Shown: positions 11,260 through 22,200 of the stretch, piece by piece
Layout of the letters: each line of letters begins with the position of its first letter
Position numbering within the stretch: position 1 is the first letter of the stretch
Origin: Diphasiastrum complanatum
Taxonomy: Eukaryota; Streptophyta; Lycopodiopsida; Lycopodiales; Lycopodiaceae
NCBI GenBank assembly: GCA_029204225.1
Contig: CM055100.1
Span: forward strand, 58,338,236 to 58,402,235
Direction of reading: 5' to 3'
Length of the DNA stretch: 64,000 nucleotides
Program-made: the position numbers and the translations under genes
The notes under the pieces: model-generated
The model's database searches: none
Told to the model about the DNA's origin: nothing
Seen by the model: the letters and a program-made list of their open reading frames with translations, nothing else

Positions 11260-12217
11260 AATCATCATCTATATAGATATCATTGAAAATATCTATCAAT
11301 ATATTTCCCGCAATATCCATAGATCGAACAAGATTGTTAAATGAATGTTGTTCTTGTTCTCCCCAAGAGAAGTATTCGCTCTTACCCAACTCACTCAATG
11401 ATTCTATTATTTCAAGATAAGATGGTATAAATCTACTCCATCCCTCTGTGAAGGATAAAATGCCTTGTACTTCCTGAATAGTGGTCGGAGTAGGCCAACT
11501 CTAAGAGAAAGCTTGATTAGTTTCAACTATAGGTTGAATTGTTTCTATATTGTTCAAGGATGGTATATAAGGTAATCCCATACTATAGTCATATATCTTC
11601 TGTAATAAACACTTATATTGCTTCTATAGATGTTCTGGGGCCTTGATAGAATAACTTCCACTGGGTAAACTTTCCTCTATGGTTTCACTAATTTTAGAGT
11701 CTACTGTGGCCCAACATATGCCATTCAGGGTATATTCTATATTTAAATATATATGATCAATTAAACCCAATTCATATAACGTTTTTAGAAACTCTAATAT
11801 CACTTTTCTTTGAGATTCAGACTTTATCCAAAATTGATAACAATCTATAGTTATAGTAACAGAATAATTGTCTCTCTCTCTCTATTTATTAGCCTTGGCA
11901 TTTTTAATTACTTTCACTATCTTGTAAACAAGTTTAGATTCACTTTGTTCCCAAGTTTGTCGATAAGAATGCCAAATTCCCTTGATTAATACTTCATATT
12001 TCCTTACCAAGCTTCCTTGAGTATTGGTTTGAGTTACTCTTATTTCACCTATTTCATGTGAGGTTTCCTTAGGAGATTCATACCATATATAGTTTCCTCT
12101 ATACAATACCTCACAAGGTCTATTCCACTCGGGATGTTCATGATATGGAATTTTAGATTCGTCAATTTTCTCTTCCTTTTGATATATTTTAAGTCGTTTC
12201 TTTAACACAAATTTCAT
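11260..12217 (-). pseudogene. Unidentified broken gene, about 319 codons, with a repeated C-terminal domain
   Basis: I do not recognise the family. An ATG at 12217 opens a 111-codon frame, Lys-rich at its start, with an aromatic-rich middle (YRGNYIWYESP). It stops at a TAG (11882-11884) next to a short GA microsatellite. The same frame then continues to a TAA near 11260 with only two further stops (near 11628 and 11502). The second part (about 11640-11866) is clearly similar to the small protein at 12968-13219: both have ...VTI..C...W..SE/DRQ..., a Y-LD/NG..W..VDS motif, and end in SGSYS. I infer one gene of about 36 kDa broken by three stops, or two adjacent genes in one frame. Base composition is strongly AT-rich. 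Confidence 0.5.
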
Positions 12218-12246
12218 TTTCCAACATCATATAGATATACAAGTAA

Positions 12247-12873
12247 TTAATATGGCTTTACATAATTAAAATTTATTCCTCCCATAAATTTATGAATATG
12301 CCTACAATACTTACGGGGCACACATTTATAAGGGGGAGTTAAAAATAGCCATACTATTTTAGTGATCAGTCGTATCAATCTAACATAGTCTATTATGTTT
12401 TTCTCTTCAACAATTTGATAAGTTCTCCATACTAGATGAAGATAGACACAATTTACTTTAAGCTTGTCCACAAAACCAGTGCCTATAAAAAAAGATAACG
12501 TAGATCTTCCTGCTTGATCATAAGGATATGCATATCTGTATAAATATACTATTGCTATTTTATTTAACAGATTAGCTTCCCATCCATAATCGTTGGTTTT
12601 AGTATAATAATCTTCTCTATAGGGATTAGGTGGTACCAAGGAGATATAAGAAAGACTATATGGTGGTTCTGTAGGATAAACAGTATATCTCACTCCTGTA
12701 ATGGCATGTAATAAGTAGTACTTTAAACCCTCAAGTAGATTGGTAATATTTTCACAAAGGTTATACCACTAACATAATTCTATTTCATAAGGAAATAAGA
12801 CACTAAGAATCCACTCTAAATCATAATGGTACAAATCACCTTCCCTTCTAGAATGCAGACTATCATTGATCAT
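12247..12873 (-). pseudogene. Unidentified gene with one in-frame stop, about 208 codons
   Basis: The open stretch 12247-12693 (148 codons) continues upstream in the same frame through a single TAG (12769-12771) to an ATG at 12873 (MINDSLHSRREG). The product is rich in Tyr, Pro and aromatic residues (YTVYPTEPPYSLSYISLVPP) and ends ...GGINFNYVKPY. No signal peptide, zinc site or enzyme motif is visible. It has the same strand and composition as its neighbours and lies 30 bp upstream of the gene starting at 12217, so the cluster looks co-oriented. Function unknown. Confidence 0.5.
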
Positions 12874-12967
12874 CTTTAGTAGTATTATTCATTATGGACG
12901 AAGGTCGGATGGATATCTTGTATTCTGTCTTCTTTAAATATCACACTTAGTATACCTTGTAGATACT

Positions 12968-13219
12968 CTAAGTGATACTAGAGTAACTTCCACTAAGTAG
13001 ATTATCTTCTATTTCTTCTCTTACCTCAGAGTCTACAAGAACCCAAGATTGTCCATCCAATGTATAGGTAGTATTGAGACATATGTGGATTATGGATTCT
13101 TGGTTATATAATTCTGATATATATGATAGTATTGATTGCCGATCAGATTCAGGAATTTGCCAAATATTCCAACAATGTATAGTCACTATTATACCCTCAT
13201 CAGTGAATGATATCTCCAT
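12968..13219 (-). CDS. Unidentified small protein, 83 residues, paralogue of the domain at 11640-11866
   Basis: ATG at 13219, stop at 12968. Sequence features: an N-terminal beta-like stretch (GIIVTIHCWNIW), an amphipathic helix (RQSILSYISELYNQES), then YTLDGQSWVLVDSEV and a C-terminal SGSYSS. The second copy at 11640-11866 shares this order, which supports a real protein over a chance frame. The copies are well diverged, so the duplication is old or selection relaxed. Function not known. Confidence 0.5.
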   Translation of the reverse strand: MEISFTDEGIIVTIHCWNIWQIPESDRQSILSYISELYNQESIIHICLNTTYTLDGQSWVLVDSEVREEIEDNLLSGSYSSIT

Positions 13220-13408
13220 ATGATTTGTATGATTTTTTTTAATATGAATTGACGATCTAGATTTATTTCACTTTAACTAGAGTATTCATATGTATCTCAA
13301 TACTGATTATTTTCAGCCATATTGTCCATTATAAAGCAAAGTCAATATTGAACATGGACCTATATAATCATGTATTATATGTTTCTTCACAAATAGTTAA
13401 ATAATAAA

Positions 13409-13618
13409 CTAGTTATAGATCTCATATATAATCTCTAGGTACTCTATGACTTTTTGGAAGAACGGACACGTAGGATATTTTGGATAAGTTAAATATTCGA
13501 CTAATATATCCAACAATTCTCGTTCTATTTTAGAGTCTCTTAGCAAGGATAGCTTTCCTATAACCACCGCTGCTCTAACTCTCCAATTATGAACAGTTAA
13601 GGCTGAAGGTACCTCCAT
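13409..13618 (-). CDS. Unidentified small helical protein, 69 residues
   Basis: ATG at 13618 (MEVPSALTVHNWRVRAAVV), stop at 13409. It appears mostly alpha-helical, with two Ile/Leu-rich helices (LLDILVEYLTYP and VIEYLEIIYEIYN). It is the most upstream member of the minus-strand cluster. No family recognised. It could be a chance frame or an exon of a longer gene. The shared strand and composition with the genes below are the only support. Confidence 0.3.
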   Translation of the reverse strand: MEVPSALTVHNWRVRAAVVIGKLSLLRDSKIERELLDILVEYLTYPKYPTCPFFQKVIEYLEIIYEIYN

Positions 13619-14521
13619 GTTTAAAAGATACTTTTTTTTCTCTATTCATAAAGGACTTTTTGTTTTTTCTTTATCTTATTGAACTATTCGTCTTTGAATT
13701 CTTCTTTCAGTCACTCCAAATGATTATCATTTAAGCATTTTCTATACTTCTATGGCAATATGAACTAGGATACCACTAGAGTATCTGGCTTTCATGGATC
13801 TAAATCCCATTGTGGTCGCCATAAAACATGTGGTACGTTCGTTGTGTTGCTTGATAGTGTTCATAACACTATAGCGGGGTTTTGGTATGATTATGAAGCC
13901 AGTCATTGGGTTTCTAGTTCAGATATTGCCATAGATTGTACTAGAAGGTAACTTAAGTTTAAACCCATTCACCTCATGAGTAATCCATCTCAAATATTCC
14001 TCTCAAAGATAAAAATGTTTTTCATTTACTAATTCTTGTATTCAAATCAAGCAAACTTAATTTGATTCAATCTTTGATGCAATTGCCATGATTTATCTAT
14101 GAAAGCTTGACCATCTTTTTCAATAATTTTATCATGATAATGTATGTGGTTTTGGAAATATATAATATATATATAGCTCTAATGGTGTTTTTCAACCACT
14201 TTGAGCGATGGCTTATCCATGTTTTTCAATGGATTAGCAATAGCTGATTTATCATGCTAAGTATATTTGTTAAGCATTACACATCACTCAAACTGAGAAA
14301 TTTATGACAAGATTCTTTTAAAAGTCATTTCTCTCAATCTTAGTGAATTCTATGAGTTTTAAGGATCAATTTACCTTTTTGGATCATTCGGATCCGAGTT
14401 ACGGATTAGAAGTTATAGCCATTTGAAAATCCTTAATAATTTTAACTCTTAAAAAGCATATATAATATTTCCTTATAAAAATAGAATCTCATTGTTCTTT
14501 ATTTTCTGGAGTTTTTACAGC
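13619..14521. other. AT-rich spacer, no gene recognised
   Basis: No frame longer than about 60 codons with recognisable content. A plus-strand frame near 13770-13950 contains an aromatic-rich stretch (FWYDYEASHW) slightly like the unidentified cluster to the left, too little to call. The right limit is the target duplication of the next element. Confidence 0.4.
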
Positions 14522-14526
14522 AGAAG

Positions 14527-15760
14527 TGTAGCGCAGGCATCCCAAAGGGAGCCGGGAACCACGACTTAGCTTCCCAGCCTTCAACTCTTGCCATCCAAAC
14601 CCACTTGACATACAAGCAGCCAACTCGCCAACAACGATCAGACTTAACCACCTTGAAGTTCCGAAAACCAACATTGAGATCCAACCTGGCGCCATGCCAG
14701 ATCGGGGGTCCCGATGTGGGTGACTTCCCTCCAAGCAAGCCGCCCGACATACATCAAACTTAACCAACTCGAAGCTTCGTTACAAACGAGTAACATCCAT
14801 TCCAAGCAAGCGGTCTGACTTACATCAGACTTAACCAATTGAAAGCTTCGTCACGAGCGCTGGAAGCCAACCTGGCGCCAAGCCAGACTCGACAGCCATA
14901 AACAGGTAACTTCCACCCAAGCAAGCCATCCAACTCAGCCGACAGGTTAGAGCCCGTTCCCCAAGAGCTTAACCCATTCACGTTCATGCAAGGAACACTC
15001 AGAACCACAAGCCGCGACAGATATGGAAACAACCAGTTCCTGGACCAAATGGTCCCGACAGCATACCGTTGGCGCCACGGACCGAATGGTCCCGACGGCA
15101 TACCGCTCGCGTCCCGGGATATGACCCTCAGCTATGTGCCAACTTAAAAATTTGGAAGCGGCCTTACAACTGGCGCTTTTACCGAACATTGAAACGCAGA
15201 AGGTAATCAGAGTCAGTTTGAGGAAAATCCCACTTTATTGATAAATCTGAGAAGGTTACATTTCAAGTGTGTGACCGACCCTAGTCTCCGGGGCGCTAGC
15301 ATGCCAAGGCGAGAGCCATGACAACATTCCAGCAAGGGAGGCTGAGACTTGGTTGGAGCTCGCCCTGAGTCGCAACCCGCACTTCCCTATAGTATTGGTG
15401 TGATTCGGCACCCCCCTCATACCAAGCACTCTACCCAAGCTAGTAAAGCACGTTTTTCTCTCTCTAGGATTTTCTCTTGCTAGAAAGTCATTTTCTCTCT
15501 CTAGATTTTATTGATCCCCAGGCTTCCTTTAATCATGCCTAGATCGTGTGAGGTGATTGCACATCGATCTGAGCTCTCTGACTCCGCTAGAACCGATCAA
15601 AGATTTTCAGCCATAGGAACTTGGCGCCGGCTGGATTCTGGTCACAGTGGCGCCGGGAGCAGCAGGGGTGCTGCTAGCGCCGGGGACATAGCTGGCGCCG
15701 GGGACAATGCTGGCGTCAGTGGCACCGGAAAGTAAAGCTTGTAAAGGTAGCTTTACAACA
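14527..15760 (-). repeat. 3' LTR (left copy) of the non-autonomous element
   Basis: 1,234 bp, plus-strand ends TGTAGCGCAGG and GCTTTACAACA. Contains a GC-rich minisatellite near 15620-15730 built on GGCGCCGG. Short frames within it are by-products of this repeat. Pairs with 18492-19709. Confidence 0.92.
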
Positions 15761-16601
15761 TCCACCCCACCTTTATAAAATCTGATGTCCTCATCAGATG
15801 TCAGATTAAAGTAAAGGTGTCTCCCAATTAAAACAACTATACATTTAAGCTACTTGGCACAGTACTCAATTCACTGGCCACTTTTTATTAACATTGAAGC
15901 TGGCACACCACAAGTCGGAGGCTCAGCTCTTTGTACTGAAAAATTACATAACCTGAAAATATCTCTTTGTCTGGGAAAAGCGTAGATTTGATATCGCTTT
16001 CGTAAAATCCAAGAACCTTATTAACTGGTGACAGAGGCCTTTCTTTGAAATGTTCGCCCCTTTAATCATGCCTAGATCGTGTGAGGTGATTGCACATCTA
16101 TCTGAGCTCTCTGGAATCCGCTAGAACCGATCAAAGATTTTCAGCCATAGGAACTTGGCGCCGGCTGGATTCTGGTCACAGTGGCGCCGGGAGCGGCGCC
16201 GGTGCCGTTGGCGCCGGGAGCAGCAAGGGCGCTGCTGGCGCTGGGGACATAGCTGGCGCCGATGGCACCGGAAGTAAAGCTTGTAAAGGTAGCTTTACAA
16301 CATCCACCCGACCTTTATAAAATCTGGTGTCTTCATCAGATGTCAGATTAAAGTATAGGTGTTTCCCAATTAAAATAACTATACATTTAAGCTACTTGGC
16401 ACAGTACTCAATTTACTGGCCACTTTTTATTAACATTGAAGCTGGCACACCACAAGTCGGAGGCTCAGCTCTTTGTACTGAAAGATTACATAACTTGAAA
16501 ATATATCTTTGACTGGAAAAAGCATAGATTTGATATCGCTTTCATAAAACCCAAAAACCTTATTAACTGGTGATAGAGGCCTTTTTTGAAATGTTCGCCC
16601 C
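15528..16601 (-). repeat. Tandem duplication of about 533 bp spanning the LTR/internal border
   Basis: Unit 1 (15528-16060) and unit 2 (16061-16601) each begin TTTAATCATGCCTAGAT and end near TGTTCGCCCC. Each unit holds the last 233 bp of the LTR plus the adjoining 300 bp of internal sequence, so the element carries an extra partial LTR end and a second polypurine tract. The units differ at scattered sites and in the length of the GGCGCC minisatellite. Confidence 0.9.
15761..15774 (-). other. Polypurine tract of the non-autonomous element
   Basis: On the minus strand AAAGGTGGGGTGGA directly precedes the LTR start TGTTGTAAAGC, as expected for the plus-strand primer. A mutated second copy occurs in the duplicated unit next to 16300. 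Confidence 0.75.
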
Positions 16602-17556
16602 TGTCGCTTCTGACTTTCGACTTTGGAAATCCTTTGAGCTCCTGATTTGTCCTTGATGCACTTTGTGTTGACCTCCTTGAGCTCCAGATTTGTTCAGTTT
16701 CGCACAGATATCAGGGCTCTCTGAGCCAAAGGATTTATCCTTTGATTGCCCACTTTATGGTCCACTCCGTGCCTTGTTGCTTCTGCACCTTGATTTCTCT
16801 CCTTGTCCCAGCCTGATCTTGATACTTTTCCATCTTGGCTCTTTAAGGTAGGCAAAGATTGAGTACTTCGCAATGCACCTCTCACTTAGCTTGAAGTAGC
16901 TCTTTAAATCAGCCCAAATGTAACCATTGACCTCGTGGAAAGCCAAAGGGTCGCACCAGTTTGATCCGCATCCAAACTATCTCTTTGAGTTTGTTTGAAG
17001 CACCATGTTCGTCGCGCAAAACTTGACTTTCACAATTCCATCACTGGTTAGTTGCCTCACGGTCAAAACAAGAAGTGTACATCGAACTTGGCTTCAAGTA
17101 GCTCTCTTTGAATCAGACACATGCACCCAGAGTTTGCACTAGTCCGATCTCAACGCGAACTGTCCCTTAGCGTCCGTTCGAAATACCAAGTCTCTCATGC
17201 AAGACTCAACTTTCACAGTTCCTTCATTAATTAGTCGCCTTACACGTAACACAAGCCAGCGTACTCATATGTTTCCTAGTCATTGCTGGTCCAGAGAAAG
17301 CCTATAACAAGCTTTCCTTTCCACAACAAAAACTTGTCAACTTATTAGGTCCAAAGTTCGCCAGTCTCCTCGTGTGAGTATGGCTAAATCACCTTGAATT
17401 TGCCCCCGTTTTGATCAACTTTCAATCAAAATTTGCCCCAAGAGAGAGGTGTGTGTGATAGTTCCCCTCCACTTATAAAATCAGCTGATCGCACTCAGAG
17501 TAGAGTTCTTCGGACAAAAAGCCTTTCCAACACTTTGCTTTCCATCTGCTAGGATT

Positions 17557-17721
17557 ATGGCTCGATCCAACTTGTTGCCAATCTTTGAAGAGGATCCTAG
17601 TCCTTTCCCCTTTGAGGAAAACCCAACTGATACTAGATATCACCCATGCTCAGTGAGTTTCAGTTCTGAAGGTGGCCGTCCCAAAATGAAGACCAACTGC
17701 TCCATAGAAGATCTCCCCTGA
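17557..17721 (+). CDS. Short frame with TATA-like promoter inside the LTR element, antisense to it
   Basis: ATG at 17557, TGA at 17719-17721, 54 codons beginning MARSNLLPIFEEDPSP, rich in Pro, Phe and acidic residues. A TATA-like ACTTATAAAATC lies about 85 bases upstream and the intervening leader is pyrimidine-rich, like a plant promoter with 5' untranslated region and first exon. Orientation is opposite to the host element, so it could be a captured host gene fragment. No family recognised, and a chance arrangement is possible. Confidence 0.25.
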   Translation: MARSNLLPIFEEDPSPFPFEENPTDTRYHPCSVSFSSEGGRPKMKTNCSIEDLP

Positions 17722-18477
17722 AATTGCCCTTTCCAACTTTTTGACTTTCTGCTTGCGTCTGGTGGGCGTTGTCGCAAATGAAACTAACCCAAGAAACAGG
17801 CTAGCCATCCATCCTTTGCAAACATTGAGTCGTTTCGTTGCCGTTCACGTGCGAGTACTTGAACTGCAAATCCGCCCCACAGATTCTGTAGTCCTCTTTG
17901 TTTGATGGTATCAGCCTTCAAAAGAAAGGTTCCTTCTCGAGCCATCAGCTCCTTGTATCACAAGCAATCATGCAAACCAGACAAAGCACGAGTACTAAGA
18001 CTCACCACGAATACATACAAGTAAGACACTCAGGCAGGTTTACTAACAAGTAACAATGACAAGGTCCCTCTTTGAGATGGTCCTGCCAACGAACCTTTGC
18101 CTGGCCGCGCCCACACAAATCAATCACAGAATCAGCCCACATAGGACACCCCTCCAACTATCTGTGCTTTCACCATTAAGCAGCACATTGCCTCAGTCAC
18201 GCCCCACCACTTTTTGGTCGATAGCCCTTATAGCTAAACGATCGGCAACTATCCCGCACCGGCAACTAAACACCCGTGCTTTACACCTGAATTCGAGCAG
18301 CATCTCTGTATCAATGGTTAACCCGTACAGTTCAAATATGTCGCCCCACACCACACAAGGCACAGACCGTGCTTACACCAACCTAATGGCAGCACACTGT
18401 CTCATCAGTCCTACGTGCAGGCAGCGCCAGGCCTGAACCGCGAGAACTGACCGTGCTTACACCTCAAGGGCAGCACG

Positions 18478-18489
18478 GCTCTGATACCA
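18478..18489 (-). other. Primer-binding site (minus strand), initiator tRNA-Met type
   Basis: GCTCTGATACCA on the plus strand is the reverse complement of TGGTATCAGAGC. It lies two bases from the LTR at 18492 and fixes the element's orientation. Confidence 0.92.
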
Positions 18490-18491
18490 CA

Positions 18492-19709
18492 TGTAGCGCA
18501 GGCATCCCAAAGGGAGCCGAGAACCACGACTTAGCTTCCCAGCCTTCAACTCTTGCCATCCAAACCCACTTGACATACAAGCAGCCAACTCGCCAACAAC
18601 GATCAGACTTAACCAACTTGAAGTTCCGAAAACCAACATTGAGATCCAACCTGACGCCATGCCAGATCGGGGGTCCCGATGTGGGTGACTTCCCTCCAAG
18701 CAAGCCGCCCGACATACATCAAACTTAACCAACTCGAAGCTTCGTTACAAACAAGTAACATCCATTCCAAGCAAGCGGTCTGACTTACATCAGACTTAAC
18801 CAACTGAAAGCTTCGTCACGAGCGCTGGAAGCCAACCTGGCGCCACGCCAGACTGGACAGCCATAAATAGGTAACTTCCACCCAAGCAAGCCATCCAACT
18901 CAGCCGACAGGTTAGAGCCCGTTCCCCAAGAGCTTAACCCATTCACGTTTATGCAAGGAACACTCAGAACCACAAGCCGCGACAGATATGGAAACAACCA
19001 GTTCCTGGACCAAATGGTCCCGACAGCATACCGCTGGCGCCACGGACCGAATGGTCCCGATGGCATACCGCTGGCGTCCCGGGATACGACCCTCAGCTAT
19101 GTGCCAACTTAAAAATTTGGAAGCGGCCTTACAACTGGCGCTTTTACCGAACACTGAAACCCAGAAGGTGATTTCAGAGTCAGTTTGAGGAAAATCCCAC
19201 TTTATTGATAAATCTGAGAAGGTTACATTTCAAGTGTGTGACCGACCCTAGTCTCCGGGGCGCTAGCATGCCAAGGCGAGAGCCATGACAACATTCAAGC
19301 AAGGGAGGCTGAGACTTGGTTGGAGCTCGCCCTGAGTCGCAACCCGCACTTCCCTATAGTATTGGTGTGATTCGGCACCCCCCTCATACCAAGCACTCTA
19401 CCCAAGCTAGTAAAGCACGTTTTTCTCTCTCTAGGATTTTCTCTTGCTAGAAAGTCATTTTCTCTCTCTAGATTTTATTGATCCCCAGGCTTCCTTTAAT
19501 CATGCCTAGATTGTGTGAGGTGATTGCACATCGATCTGAGCTCTCTGGACTCCGCTAGAACCGATCAAAGATTTTCAGCCATAGGAACTTGGCGCCGGCT
19601 GGATTCTGGTCACAGTGGCGCCGGGAGCAGCAGGGGCGCTGCTGGCGCCGGGGACAAAGCTGGCGTCGATGGCGCCGGAAGTAAAGCTTGTAAAGGTAGC
19701 TTTACAACA
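18492..19709 (-). repeat. 5' LTR (right copy) of the non-autonomous element
   Basis: 1,218 bp with the same ends as the left LTR and few differences from it. Includes the GGCGCC-rich minisatellite near 19590-19680. Followed directly by the target duplication AGAAG. Confidence 0.92.
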
Positions 19710-19714
19710 AGAAG

Positions 19715-22200
19715 GTAAATCTGTAATTCATTAGACTGTAAAAACATACCATTTACTGTATACTCTGGGTTATAGGTTCAATACGAGCACATGAATCCTT
19801 TTTTTTTTTAGATTAAAAAAAAACAGATACTTAGTATTCATAATAACCGAAAAAACCAGTCTACATGCTTAACCAAATGATTAAACAAAAAAAAGTTACA
19901 GTAAAAAAATAAGTGATTTCACCTCAGATCCTCATGCTCTGACTTAAATTCCAAGGAGACTGTCCATAGGCTAAGGTATTTTCTTCAACAGGCATCGGAT
20001 TCTTTAATATCTTCATTTTTGTGGTTTTTTCATTTTTGTGGTTTTTTTCACTGTATTTCCAGACTGCCGGCTCCCATCTTATTCTTTACTGGGTCCTCTC
20101 TCTCACACAACCCAAAATCCAAGAAATCGGCCTTCAGCCTCGTGGAGCAGGTCGCGGGTGGTGGAGCAGGTCGCGCCTCAGCCTTCCAGCAGGGAGCGTG
20201 GTCTGGATCGCGTGGATCAAACAGGCGCTCCTCAGTCTCTCTCACTCCCGATGGAATGGGTTGCTCCTCAGTCAAGAAGAAGGCCGCCCCTCTCTATCAC
20301 TTCAGAACAGTAGTAGTCAGCGGGGTTGGAACGTGGCCCTTCCACTGAAACAAGTCGCTTCTCTTCACGGATGGCCTCCTTTTCACAGAACACAGATGGT
20401 CTCTTCAAAATCAGGCTTTTTTCTTTTCAAAATCAGGTTTTTCTTCCACAGAAACAACTATGGGACAGTGACTCTCTTCCTTCACGGATAGTAGCGATGT
20501 GCAGCTCTTCACGTTCCACAGGTACACACAGGGATGGCACATATCAGAGTCGCGTGGATCAGAACCGCCTGAGGGAACAGATACGCTCCTCATATATACA
20601 GCAGGTGTCGCACTGATGGAGCGTGGCCTATCTTTTTTTTTTGGCTCAGATCGCAGCAGTCAGCGGTGTGCAGCTCCAGTTCTTTAATATATTCACTCTT
20701 CCTTCAGATGTTACTTTATCAGAACATTGTTAATCTTGTACAAGGCCACTCTGATCGATGTTCAACTGAAGTTCAAGTGTTTATTTATCGTTGCAACAAT
20801 TGCTACTCAAAATCTTTTGTCATCATGTCCACATAGATCTACCAGGAATTATTTCAAATGGCTATAGATCTGATCCGTAGCCTACAACCTACATGAACGA
20901 TTGAATTACCACAGGGTATGCAGATTATCAATCACTTCAGACGCTGGCTGAGCGCACCTTGGATGATTAGAACCAAAAGGACTTTGGAATAGAATGCATT
21001 CACCAAAATTTAGCAAGGCAGCGCTGGAGACCCTTCAGAGTCAGCTTTCTCACAAAAATTCATTATACATCCATTTCTATATCATGAATCAATAAAGATA
21101 TGGGGTTGGTTACATTCACAATGGAAATCAGAGGGACTGAATGCTCTGTAATCATCTCTCTTGACACAGTTCTTGCATGAACAGCCTCTTTCCCTGCCTT
21201 CTTCACGTGAGACAGGAGGTGCCTCATAACTAACTTTTCACTAAAGGCCTATCTTGAACATTTTGGCCTCCAAAACCATTTTCCCAGTTTCGGGTTTTCG
21301 AAACTCCGATGTTTTACCGGATGTCGAACTATCTCTTAAGTATCACTTCCTCCTACATTCTTACCTGTATTAATCGTGACTTCCTATTCAACACGAACCA
21401 TCATAAAATTGGCAACTCAGCATCGCGTACAAACCAACACTCGGTATAATCAACCGTCATCCCCACCAAGGGAAATCACCAAAATATCAATATTTTGAAC
21501 TCGGAAAACTTGTCTAACATCAACCCAGCAAGTTCGATTTGTAAGTCTGCACTGTATTTTGCATCAACAATTTTTTTAACTGCCGTTTTCATTTCACTTC
21601 TTCCAGTAACAAGATTTTTTTTTTAAGTCACAAATTGCTCTTCACTGTAAACCGCAACTGATCGTCGTCGAACCCTTAACCTTAGGACATTTCCTTGAAA
21701 CTTAAGTCGGTGCCTTAAAGGTACCTGGGCATCTTTTATTAATCATGCTATAACGTACACTTCATCATTACAATATGGCAAAAAATTGCCATTTAATAAA
21801 ACTACTTAGCAACTGTCTATATTATCATCCATCAAAGTTACTTATGAGTGTTGCTAAAAATAGCTTATTGCTATTTAACAAACTTACTAAAGATAGTAAC
21901 GTAGTAAAAATAGCTCTAATTTGTCTGGTATAACTGTCATTTGAAAATTGATTATGACATTTGAACATGCCATAGAATTTCATAGCTACTCTTTAGCATA
22001 GCCACATTCGTATATCAGTAAAAACTGGCATAATAGCAAATTTTGCACATATGAGATACATCTAGCACATTTTCTTCTAGAAAATCAGCATCAATGATTG
22101 TAATTGCTGAAATTTTGAAATTTTGACCAGAAAAATGCACTACAACGTCACTCTTGAACGCACTTACATTCTACATAGGATGCAAGCCTAGAACGCTCAT
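19715..22200. other. Non-coding region, no feature supported
   Basis: AT-rich at both ends, with a mixed-composition stretch at 20040-20690. The latter has overlapping frames in several phases, none with a recognisable domain. If the gag at 22201-23091 belonged to a complete element, its pol would lie here on the minus strand, but I see none. Confidence 0.5.

Larger units (their letters stand above)
14522..19714 (-). mobile_element. Complete non-autonomous LTR retrotransposon with target duplication AGAAG
   Basis: Two LTR copies (14527-15760 and 18492-19709) have TG...CA ends and are flanked by AGAAG at 14522-14526 and 19710-19714. On the minus strand the PBS (TGGTATCAGAGC) lies two bases inside the right LTR, and a polypurine tract (AAAGGTGGGGTGGA) lies against the left one, so the element reads right to left. 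The internal 2.7 kb shows no gag, protease, integrase or RT, so it must depend on enzymes from elsewhere (LARD type). The LTRs look very similar by eye, so the insertion is fairly young. It is GC-richer than its surroundings. Confidence 0.92.

Noticed and set aside
14820-15189. Minus-strand frames repeated at 18785-19154
   Set aside because: They occur in both LTRs only because the LTRs are copies; no independent evidence of coding.
18478-18489. tRNA-Met gene fragment
   Set aside because: The 12-base match is the retrotransposon primer-binding site; no tRNA arms surround it. No tRNA or rRNA gene was found in the window.
20019-20687. Several overlapping plus- and minus-strand frames of 60-156 codons
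   Set aside because: All phases are open to a similar degree, none has a domain or consistent composition, and they overlap one another. More likely mixed-composition repeat than genes.
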